From NCBI GenBank assembly GCA_944392985.1, contig CALXYL010000008.1, positions 20,377 through 84,376 on the forward strand: a stretch of DNA of 64,000 nt, written 5' to 3'. A model generated the notes under the pieces. It had not been told where the DNA came from, did not search any database, and saw only the letters and a list, made by a program, of their open reading frames with translations. The stretch comes from an uncultured Spirochaetaceae bacterium (GTDB lineage: Bacteria > Spirochaetota > Spirochaetia > Sphaerochaetales > Sphaerochaetaceae). Position 1 is the first letter of the stretch, and the number at the start of each line of letters is the position of its first letter. The position numbers and the translations under genes were made by a program. Shown piece by piece: positions 57,393-64,000 of the stretch.

Positions 57393-59154
57393 GGTAAAGC
57401 GCGTCAATGGACCTGTCCTCATCGCATCCGGCATAACCGATGCCCAGATGATGGAGCTTGTCCATGTCAGCGATCTCGGCATTGTAGGGGAGATCGTCAA
57501 GCTCCGTGAAGGGGAGGCGACGATCCAGGTCTATGAGGATGCTACCGGCATCAAGCCCGGGGACAACATCTATGGATCTGGCATGAGCCTCTCTGCAGAG
57601 CTTGCTCCCGGACTGATCGGGAATATATATGATGGTATCCAGAGACCTCTGGAAGAGCTGAGGAAGCTCTCTGGGGATTTCATCGGCAAGGGAATCTCGG
57701 CATCTGCTGTCGATCATGAGAGGCTGTGGCACTTCGTCCCTTCCGTCTCTGTCGGTGACAAGGTCTCGAGGGGCTCTGTCATAGGGACAGTCCAGGAGAC
57801 AGAGAGGGTCGAGCATCGCGTGATGATCCCCCCGACTGTGCAAGGGGAGCTCACTGTCGTCAATATGGTCGCAGAGGGGGATTACAAGGTGACTGATCAG
57901 CTTGCTCTTGTCTCTTCGGAGAACGGCAGAACAACAGTCATCTCGATGCTTCAGTATTGGCCGATCAGGGTACCGCGTCCTATAGCGGATCACGAGGATC
58001 TCTCAGTTCCGCTTGTGACGGGACTCAGGGTCATAGACACGCTCTTTCCTCTTTCCAAGGGTGGTACTGTTGCCATCCCCGGCGGATTCGGCACCGGCAA
58101 GACGATGACGCAGCATTCGGTAGCACAGTGGTGCGATGCGGATATAATCGTATATATCGGATGCGGTGAGCGTGGAAACGAGATGACCGATGTCCTCAGG
58201 GAGTTCCCGCACCTTGTCGATCCACGGACGGGACTTTCTCTGATGGAGCGCACGATACTGATTGCCAATACATCCAACATGCCTGTATCGGCCCGCGAGG
58301 CATCGATCTATACTGGCATCACGATGGCAGAGTATTACCGTGATATGGGTTACAATGTCGCGATCATGGCTGATTCCACATCACGCTGGGCTGAGGCTCT
58401 CCGCGAGCTTTCGGGCCGTATGGAGGAGATGCCTGCAGAGGAGGGATTCCCTGCTTATCTGCCGACAAGGATCGCGCAGTTCTATGAGAGGGCTGGCCAT
58501 GTCAGGACACTTGGCGGCAATGATGGGTCTGTATCGGTCATCGGTGCAGTCTCTCCTCCCGGCGGTGATTTCTCCGAGCCTGTCACCTCCCATACGAAGC
58601 GCTTTGTACGTGCGTTCTGGGGACTGGACAGATCGCTTGCGTCCGCAAGGCACTATCCTGCGATCTCCTGGCTGGAAAGCTACTCAGAGTACACTGATGA
58701 GGTGAAGGACTGGTGGAATGGGCATAGCCAGGACAAGTGGTATTCAAACAGGCAGAAGATCATGGAGCTGCTGCAGAAGGAAGTAAGGCTTCAGCAGATC
58801 GTGAAACTCGTCGGCCCCGATGCCCTTCCTGACTCGCAGAACTTCATACTTGAGGTATGCTCGCTCTTCAAGACTGCTTTCCTGCAGCAGAATGCGTTTG
58901 ATGAGATCGACCGCTACTGCTCGATCGAGAAGCAGACGAAGATGCTCTCCATCATCATCCGCTATTATGAGCTTGGATCGGAAGCGATACAGAAGGGCGT
59001 GCCGATGGTGAAGATACGGCGTCTGCAGGTCGTGCAGGACATCACGAAGATGCGCTTCAATATCTCCAATGAGGATGCAGCTGACATAGATAAGCTGGAG
59101 CTGAAGCTGGAGCGTTCCATAATGCAGCTTGGGAGCCTATATGACGAAGAATGA
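57370..59154 (+). CDS. atpA: V/A-type ATPase catalytic subunit A
   Basis: 594 residues. P-loop [19 protein letters not shown], the subunit-A-specific non-homologous region (residues ~110-190, with [20 protein letters not shown]), [17 protein letters not shown], Walker B with [20 protein letters not shown] and the Arg-finger-side [14 protein letters not shown]. The catalytic Glu lies in GERGNE. It hydrolyses or makes ATP with B in an A3B3 ring. Initiation site ATG 57370 lies inside the E gene. Confidence 0.97.
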   Translation: MQGRIVGKVKRVNGPVLIASGITDAQMMELVHVSDLGIVGEIVKLREGEATIQVYEDATGIKPGDNIYGSGMSLSAELAPGLIGNIYDGIQRPLEELRKLSGDFIGKGISASAVDHERLWHFVPSVSVGDKVSRGSVIGTVQETERVEHRVMIPPTVQGELTVVNMVAEGDYKVTDQLALVSSENGRTTVISMLQYWPIRVPRPIADHEDLSVPLVTGLRVIDTLFPLSKGGTVAIPGGFGTGKTMTQHSVAQWCDADIIVYIGCGERGNEMTDVLREFPHLVDPRTGLSLMERTILIANTSNMPVSAREASIYTGITMAEYYRDMGYNVAIMADSTSRWAEALRELSGRMEEMPAEEGFPAYLPTRIAQFYERAGHVRTLGGNDGSVSVIGAVSPPGGDFSEPVTSHTKRFVRAFWGLDRSLASARHYPAISWLESYSEYTDEVKDWWNGHSQDKWYSNRQKIMELLQKEVRLQQIVKLVGPDALPDSQNFILEVCSLFKTAFLQQNAFDEIDRYCSIEKQTKMLSIIIRYYELGSEAIQKGVPMVKIRRLQVVQDITKMRFNISNEDAADIDKLELKLERSIMQLGSLYDEE

Positions 59155-60565
59155 GACACTATTGAAGGAAACGGACAAGTCGCTTCTCTCTGGACGCGAG
59201 TATGCTGGCGCATCCCGCATCGATGGTCCTCTTGTTTACATGAGGAATACCCATCCTGTTGGATACAATGAGCTTGTCGAGATCATCGCTCCGGATGGCT
59301 CGGTGCGCTCCGGTCAGGTTCTTGATACCTCTGATGATGCCGTTTGCGTCCAGTGCTTTGAAGGAACGGATGGGCTTAATCTCCCCGATACGAAGATGCA
59401 CTTCCTTGGCGAGCCGCTGACCCTTGGAGTCTCCGAGAGGATGCTCGGGCGTGTCATGAACGGGCTTGGCAAGAGCCGCGATGGTGCGGCTGTCCCAGCT
59501 TCCGAGGATGAGAGGGATGTCAATGGCGTACCGATGAATCCGACAGCAAGGGAGTATCCCCGCGACTTCATACAGACAGGCATCAGCGTCATCGATGGCA
59601 TGATGACATTGATTCAGGGGCAGAAGCTGCCGATCTTCTCGGGCAACGGTATGGAGCATAACCAGCTTGCGGCTCAGATCGTACGCCAGGCCAAGGTGCG
59701 CGGAGGCAAGAGCGATTTCGCAATCGTCTTCGCCGCGATGGGCGTTAAGTATGATGTTGCGAAGTATTTCATCGATTCCTTCGAGGAGACCGGAGTTCTC
59801 GATAATGTAGCGATGTTCCTTTCCCTTGCCGATGATCCGTCCCTTGAAAGGACGATCACTCCGAGGACTGCACTGACCCTCGCAGAGCATCTGGCCTTCG
59901 ACAAAGGCAAGCAGGTGCTTGTCATCATGACTGATATGACGAACTACTGCGAATCACTGAGGGAGATCTCCACGCAGCGCGGTGAGATACCTTCTAGGAA
60001 GGGCTATCCCGGATATCTTTATTCCAATCTTGCTGAGATCTATGAGCGTTCAGGCAAGATCCAGGGGAAGGCGGGGTCCATTACGCAGCTTCCGATCCTC
60101 ACGATGCCGAATGATGACATCAGCCATCCGATACCCGATCTCACAGGCTATATCACAGAAGGGCAGATCGTGTTCGATCGCGATATGCATGGACGCGGTA
60201 TCTATCCGCCTATCAACTGCCTCTCATCGCTGTCCCGCCTCATGAAGGATGGTATCGGCGAAGGCATGACACGCGCTGATCATCCTCATCTCTCAAACCA
60301 GCTCTTTGCCTCCTATTCGCATGTGCAGGATGTCAGGAACCTTGCCTCTGTTATCGGAGAGGAGGAGCTTACTGAGCTTGACCATAAGTACATGGAGTTC
60401 GGGGACTTCTTCGAGAAGAGATTTGTCGGTCAGGGATTCGATGAGGACCGTTCGATTGAGGAGACCCTTGATCTTGGCTGGAAGGCGCTTTCAATCCTTC
60501 CTGCAGAGGAGCTGCAGCGTCTTACCGATGAGGAGATCGAGGAGCACTACAAGGGATCTGTATGA
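59141..60565 (+). CDS. atpB: V/A-type ATPase regulatory subunit B
   Basis: 474 residues from ATG 59141 (GTG-type start at 59129 would add four residues). The P-loop is degenerate, as expected for [61 protein letters not shown] region ([18 protein letters not shown]) and [17 protein letters not shown] with [20 protein letters not shown] (family: [12 protein letters not shown].dD.[16 protein letters not shown]) are subunit B signatures. Overlaps A by 14 bases and D by an ATGA. Confidence 0.97.
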   Translation: MTKNETLLKETDKSLLSGREYAGASRIDGPLVYMRNTHPVGYNELVEIIAPDGSVRSGQVLDTSDDAVCVQCFEGTDGLNLPDTKMHFLGEPLTLGVSERMLGRVMNGLGKSRDGAAVPASEDERDVNGVPMNPTAREYPRDFIQTGISVIDGMMTLIQGQKLPIFSGNGMEHNQLAAQIVRQAKVRGGKSDFAIVFAAMGVKYDVAKYFIDSFEETGVLDNVAMFLSLADDPSLERTITPRTALTLAEHLAFDKGKQVLVIMTDMTNYCESLREISTQRGEIPSRKGYPGYLYSNLAEIYERSGKIQGKAGSITQLPILTMPNDDISHPIPDLTGYITEGQIVFDRDMHGRGIYPPINCLSSLSRLMKDGIGEGMTRADHPHLSNQLFASYSHVQDVRNLASVIGEEELTELDHKYMEFGDFFEKRFVGQGFDEDRSIEETLDLGWKALSILPAEELQRLTDEEIEEHYKGSV

Positions 60566-61191
60566 ACACGAACATAGCGCCGACAAGAAGCAATCTGATG
60601 AGGATCAAGGACGAGCTCGCGTTCTCCCGGACAGGCTATGACCTTCTGGATCAGAAGCGATCGATACTTGTGTCCGAGCTCCTGACTCTTGTTGACCAGG
60701 CTGTTGATTACCAAGGCAGGGTCGAGAAGGCGCTCAAGGGGGCATCGGAGGCACTCGAGGATGCGATCATGCACATGGGCAGGCTTAAGGTAGCGAATCT
60801 TGCAGGGGCTGTAGGGATCTCCTCCTCGATCTCCCTTGGATCGAGGAAGGTCATGGGCGTTGAGCTTCCGAAGGTCAGCACTGATTTCTCAGGGGAGGGG
60901 CCATTCTTCTCTCCTGAGGGGACAAGCATGCTTGCCGAGGTTGCAGTGAACCGCTACCGTGAGGCGCTTTCGCTGATGGGGCAGATGTCGGAGCTCAAGG
61001 TCTCAATCATGCGCCTTGCACGCGAGGTCAGGAAGACGATAAGGAAGGTGAACTCTCTGGAGAAGCTCGTCATACCCGACAGGGAGGCAACTGTCAGGTA
61101 TCTTTCCAGCCGCATCGAGGAGGCTGAGAGGGAGAGCATGATCCAGATGAAGACAGTCAAGAACAGAATGGAAAGGGAGGGAAGCAGATGA
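60562..61191 (+). CDS. atpD: V/A-type ATPase subunit D (central shaft)
   Basis: 209 residues. [29 protein letters not shown] (parts: [25 protein letters not shown]; family: v.PTk..L..lk..L..a..G..LLk.Kr) and the C-terminal helix [20 protein letters not shown] (family: NALE...iP.l..ti.yI...LeE.ERe) with [15 protein letters not shown]. It rotates inside A3B3. ATGA overlaps on both sides; last structural gene of the ATPase. Confidence 0.95.
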   Translation: MNTNIAPTRSNLMRIKDELAFSRTGYDLLDQKRSILVSELLTLVDQAVDYQGRVEKALKGASEALEDAIMHMGRLKVANLAGAVGISSSISLGSRKVMGVELPKVSTDFSGEGPFFSPEGTSMLAEVAVNRYREALSLMGQMSELKVSIMRLAREVRKTIRKVNSLEKLVIPDREATVRYLSSRIEEAERESMIQMKTVKNRMEREGSR

Positions 61192-61679
61192 GCAAGGTGC
61201 CATTCAGGAACATCCTTGTCTATCTCGATGGAAGCGAGGGATCTATGACCGCGGCGATGTACGCGATCCTCCTTGCCTCGTCAACGAAGGCAAGCCTTCA
61301 TGCAGTCTATGTCGTCAATACGAAGGCCCTGGGCGATCTGGTGAAGTCGCGCATCTTCGTCGACCAGGAGAAAACGGAGTTCCTTGCTGATCTCAAGAAG
61401 GATGCGGGTCGCCACATCAGGCATACTGAGCGTCTCGCTGCCAGCAAGGATGTTGTCATCACCGCTGAAGCGATTGAGGGATCCCCTCACAAGGAGATCA
61501 TCTCGTATATCAAGCAGCATGGCATTGACCTCCTTGTGCTTGGGTCGGTAAATGCGATACGCTCCCGACGTGATGAGCTTACAAGCGAGAATGACAGGAT
61601 GCTGCGTACATCCCCATGCCCGGTTGTGGTCGTCCGCGATGCCGATGACAGCATCTGGTCGCAGTTCGAGGAGGTTTAG
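61188..61679 (+). CDS. Universal stress protein A family protein
   Basis: 163 residues. NILVYLDGSEGSMTAAMYAI (family: iLvpvDgSe.s..al..A), an HIRHTERLAASKD linker, PHKEIISYIKQHGIDLLVLGS (family: i...a.e...DliviGs) and RTSPCPVVVVRD (family: ...PVlvV.). The usual ATP-binding GxxGxxxxxxxG(S/T) is changed to GSVNAIRSRRDELTS, so it may not bind ATP in the normal way. Coupled by ATGA to the ATPase subunit D gene. Confidence 0.88.
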   Translation: MSKVPFRNILVYLDGSEGSMTAAMYAILLASSTKASLHAVYVVNTKALGDLVKSRIFVDQEKTEFLADLKKDAGRHIRHTERLAASKDVVITAEAIEGSPHKEIISYIKQHGIDLLVLGSVNAIRSRRDELTSENDRMLRTSPCPVVVVRDADDSIWSQFEEV

Positions 61680-62126
61680 ATGGCTTTTCTTGAAACAATC
61701 GATAAGGATCTGATAAAGGTTCCCCTTACCGCCAAGGATGGAAAGGGGGTCATCGAGGAGCTTGTGGCGCTCTTTGCGGATAAGAACGGCCTTTCCCAGA
61801 AGGACAGGGAGAGGATCGTATTCTCCGTCATGGAGCGGGAGAGCCTTGGCTCGACGGCGATCGAGAATGGCATTGCGATTCCCCATGCGAAGATCGAAGG
61901 GCTTTCAAAGGCCGCTGTGATGATCGGAATCTCACGCCTTCCGATTGACTTCGGCGGGGACAGGCCCAGCTCGGTATTCTTCCTTGTCCTTGCTCCGGCA
62001 GACAATCCTGCAGAGCACATACAGATACTTTCATCAATTGCGAAGGTATGCTCCTCCACGCTCTTCGTGCGCATGCTCAGCGCATCCAGAAGCAAGGAGG
62101 ATGTCTACCAGCTTTTTTTCGATTGA
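61680..62126 (+). CDS. PTS EIIA-type (PtsN/fructose family) phosphocarrier
   Basis: 148 residues; begins directly after the preceding stop. GVIEELVALFADKNGLSQKD, RESLGSTAIENGIAIPHAKI with the phosphorylated His (family: r..lgsTgiG.GiAiPHak) and SSVFFLVLAPADNPAEHIQI (family: d.vflil.P......HL..la). A lone EIIA with no EIIB or EIIC nearby points to a regulatory PtsN-like role. It is the last gene of the ATPase operon, so it may tie ion pumping to carbon or energy state (inference). Confidence 0.88.
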   Translation: MAFLETIDKDLIKVPLTAKDGKGVIEELVALFADKNGLSQKDRERIVFSVMERESLGSTAIENGIAIPHAKIEGLSKAAVMIGISRLPIDFGGDRPSSVFFLVLAPADNPAEHIQILSSIAKVCSSTLFVRMLSASRSKEDVYQLFFD

Positions 62127-62147
62127 AATACACACAGCCCTCCGCTT

Positions 62148-62165
62148 TGGAATGGTATCATTCCA
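62148..62165 (+). promoter_or_regulatory. Inverted repeat around the -10 of the beta-CASP gene
   Basis: TGGAATG (62148-62154) and CATTCCA (62159-62165) flank GTAT; the extended -10 TGGTATCAT (TATCAT 62156-62161) lies across the centre and right arm. Transcription would start near 62168, leaving about 10 bases that hold the GGAGG of ATG 62178. Confidence 0.45.
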
Positions 62166-62177
62166 GTGGAGGTGCTT

Positions 62178-63848
62178 ATGGAGCTTTCATTCCTTGGAGC
62201 TGCGAGGACCGTTACAGGGTCCTCTTTCCTTCTCGAGCATGAGGGGTTTTCCGTGCTCATCGATCTCGGCCTGCCGCAGGGCAGCGATGAGAGGGTGCTG
62301 GGGGAAGAGCTCCCGTTCTCCGCTTCCATGATCGATGCTGTGATCCTCACTCATGCGCATATCGATCATTCAGGGCGGCTTCCGCTGCTTGCCAAGGCAG
62401 GTTACCGCGGTCCGATCTACTCAACTCCCGCAACAGCTGAGCTTTCGTCGATCATGCTTTCCGATTCGGCTCATATACAGGAGAGCGAAGCTGAATGGAA
62501 GAGCCGCAAGCGAAAGCGGCATGGAGAGGATCCTGTCGAACCGCTTTATACATCAGAGGATGCCGATGAGGCAGTCAGGCTTTTCTGCGGTGTGGAGTAT
62601 GGGGAGCGCAGGGATCTCTCGCCTTATATCTGGTTCGAGATGAAGGACGCGGGGCATCTGCTGGGCTCTGCCTCGGTTCGCGTCCATTGCATCCTGCCCG
62701 AGGGAGGAGAGCGCACGATCGTTTTCTCTGGTGATATCGGGAATTTCGATCAGCCGATCATCAAGGATCCGGATTATTTCACCGGTGCTGATTTCGTCGT
62801 GATGGAATCCACATATGGGGACAGGCTTCATGCGGAGGGTGACAGGGATGAGAGCTCCGTGATGCTTGGTCGCGCAAGGAAGCTGGCGGAAATCGTTGAC
62901 CGCACTTTCCGGCGAGGCGGGAATCTCGTGATTCCTTCATTCGCTGTCGGAAGGACGCAGGAGATACTCTACCTTCTGCGGATGATCATGGATCGAAAGC
63001 TCCTTGATTACGAGATCCCCGTTTTCGTTGACAGCCCGCTCTCTGTCAAGGCAACAAGGATTTTCTCCTCCTGCCTCCGTGATGATTACTTCGATGAGGA
63101 TGCGCGCCGGATGATCGAGAGGGGAACCAACCCGATTCTCTTCCCGTCCCTTACCACAATCACTGATGTTGAGGATTCAAAGGCCCTGAATGAGAGGAAG
63201 GGGAGCGCTGTCATCATATCATCATCGGGTATGTGTGAGGCTGGCAGGATCCGCCACCATCTGAAGCACAATCTCTGGCGGCATGATTCCACCATACTGT
63301 TCGTTGGGTATCAGGCGGAAGGAACGCTTGGAAGATCGCTGGTCGATGGAACCGATCACGTGACGCTCTTCGGCGAGCAGATCAGCGTCAACGCAGAGAT
63401 TGCAGTGCTTGAGGGAACGTCCGGCCATGCCGACCAGCGAGGACTTGAGAAATGGATAGATGAATTCCAGCCGAAGCCAACTGCAGTGTTCGTCGTGCAT
63501 GGGGAGGACAATGTATCGCAGTATTTCGCGTCCCGGCTGAAGAATGGAAGGGGACTGCATGCCTATGCTCCGCGTTTCGGCGAGCGCTTCGATCTCCTTC
63601 ATGGTGAGATTCCTCTCCAGAGCGATACAGTGCTCAGGGAGAAGGGGAAGGCGGATCTCAAGGCTGCGTTCGAGGAACTCGGGAACAAGCAGGGGAACAT
63701 CATCTCAGTGGTGGAACGGATGGAGAATGCAGCGACGGCTATTGATCTGACTGACGAAAAGAGGGTCAGGCGTCTTTCAGATGCTATCAGACGGCTTGCG
63801 AGCGATCTCGATTTCCTTGCATCAAAATGGGGTCAGGATGCGAAATGA
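62178..63848 (+). CDS. Metallo-beta-lactamase / beta-CASP RNA-processing nuclease
   Basis: 556 residues from ATG 62178 with GGAGG upstream. LGAARTVTGSSFLLEHEG, the metal motif LTHAHIDHSGRLPLLAKAGY, DAGHLLGSASVRV, FSGDIGNFDQPIIKDP and MESTYGDRLH, then the beta-CASP insert and IVIPSFAVGRTQEILYLL-type motif A (VIPSFAVGRTQEIL), SSSGMCEAGRIRHH and GTSGHADQRGLEKWIDEF. This is the CPSF73/YSH1-like family with an RMMBL end, acting on RNA as endo- or exonuclease. About 90 residues longer at the C-terminus than common homologues, ending in a helical tail. Confidence 0.93.
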   Translation: MELSFLGAARTVTGSSFLLEHEGFSVLIDLGLPQGSDERVLGEELPFSASMIDAVILTHAHIDHSGRLPLLAKAGYRGPIYSTPATAELSSIMLSDSAHIQESEAEWKSRKRKRHGEDPVEPLYTSEDADEAVRLFCGVEYGERRDLSPYIWFEMKDAGHLLGSASVRVHCILPEGGERTIVFSGDIGNFDQPIIKDPDYFTGADFVVMESTYGDRLHAEGDRDESSVMLGRARKLAEIVDRTFRRGGNLVIPSFAVGRTQEILYLLRMIMDRKLLDYEIPVFVDSPLSVKATRIFSSCLRDDYFDEDARRMIERGTNPILFPSLTTITDVEDSKALNERKGSAVIISSSGMCEAGRIRHHLKHNLWRHDSTILFVGYQAEGTLGRSLVDGTDHVTLFGEQISVNAEIAVLEGTSGHADQRGLEKWIDEFQPKPTAVFVVHGEDNVSQYFASRLKNGRGLHAYAPRFGERFDLLHGEIPLQSDTVLREKGKADLKAAFEELGNKQGNIISVVERMENAATAIDLTDEKRVRRLSDAIRRLASDLDFLASKWGQDAK

Positions 63849-64000
63849 AATTTTTCTGATGCCTAATTCATTGTATTAGAATATATTGCAATGACTGATG
63901 ATAAAAAAGGTGAAAAAAATTGATGAAAAGGGGTTTACAAGGGAAGGAGAAAGGTGCAATATACAGCCTCGGTGCTGGGAAGGCGCCGGGTGCTTGACAG
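63849..64000. other. AT-rich intergenic end of window
   Basis: No coding frame or RNA gene can be supported. It contains a separated inverted repeat CATTG (63870s) / CAATG (63890s) around a TAGAAT-like element, an A-rich stretch, and the last bases read TTGACA, a good -35 box pointing right. A promoter for a gene just outside the window is likely. Confidence 0.4.

Noticed and set aside
1..64000. CRISPR array, riboswitch, rRNA or prophage
   Set aside because: No regularly spaced repeats, no conserved riboswitch core, no rRNA sequence and no phage structural genes were seen.

Overview
The window reads as a stretch of chromosome from an anaerobic, probably host-associated spirochaete, most likely near Sphaerochaeta/Treponema. 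This rests on gene content, not a search: a complete V/A-type rotary ATPase operon, a two-gene SUF-like Fe-S system, a spirochaete-style cytidylate kinase and omega subunit, a class III ribonucleotide reductase, a two-cluster ferredoxin and oxygen-sensitive radical enzymes. Genes are densely packed, with many ATGA, TGATG or TAATG overlaps. Codon use is GC-leaning except for one clearly AT-rich island.

Layout. 1-5993: end of a methylthioribose-phosphate isomerase-like gene with an MTA phosphorylase, a PlsC-type acyltransferase with a zinc ribbon, a GltS symporter, a methyltransferase-like protein, a small membrane protein and an AEC-family carrier. 6002-9224 (+): a 54-residue zinc-ribbon protein, an unknown protein, YicC, Cmk, RpoZ and MiaA. 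9171-14032 (-): FolC, RqcH/NFACT, a MEMO-like protein and a pseudokinase-like membrane protein. 14072-16696: a Zn/Cd P-type ATPase, a free-standing HMA chaperone and a divergent ArsR regulator around a shared operator. 16700-21250: the AT-rich island with small membrane proteins, two lipoproteins that share a domain, a TM2 protein, a BspA-type leucine-rich-repeat lipoprotein and decayed genes. 21248-27677: pstSCAB-phoU-phoB-phoR, preceded by TTAAC direct repeats resembling a Pho box.

27797-36178 holds an acyl-CoA synthetase, YhbY, a UPF0303 protein, an AraC regulator next to a GH36 alpha-galactosidase and PfkB kinase (raffinose/melibiose-type sugar use), and SmsC-SmsB. Then come an SRP RNA (-), a zinc-dependent phospholipase C-like protein, an ACT regulator with UPF0210, a lipoprotein, a peroxiredoxin, a BI-1 protein and a pseudouridine synthase. 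41002-45197 (-): PurU, XseB-XseA, a ferredoxin and a MATE exporter. 45264-51528 (+): TopB, two tandem YbgC thioesterases, an NrdG-like activase and NrdD with a fused redoxin, behind an NrdR-like box. 51676-52581: a stray HTH protein, an FMN reductase and tRNA-Pro(GGG). 52692-62126: the ATPase operon (G/H-C-I-K-F-E-A-B-D) continuing into UspA and a PTS EIIA protein. 62178-63848: a beta-CASP nuclease.

Two genome-scale habits stand out. Several genes (folC, galA, the MATE exporter, plsC, the nrdD activase) have a TAGAAT/TATCAT -10 element placed 7-8 bases before the start codon with no Shine-Dalgarno, so they should be leaderless. Several promoters also lie inside the hairpins or inverted repeats that separate genes. 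The most unusual single element is the SRP RNA, whose two ends can form a tRNA-like acceptor stem, T-arm and CCA.
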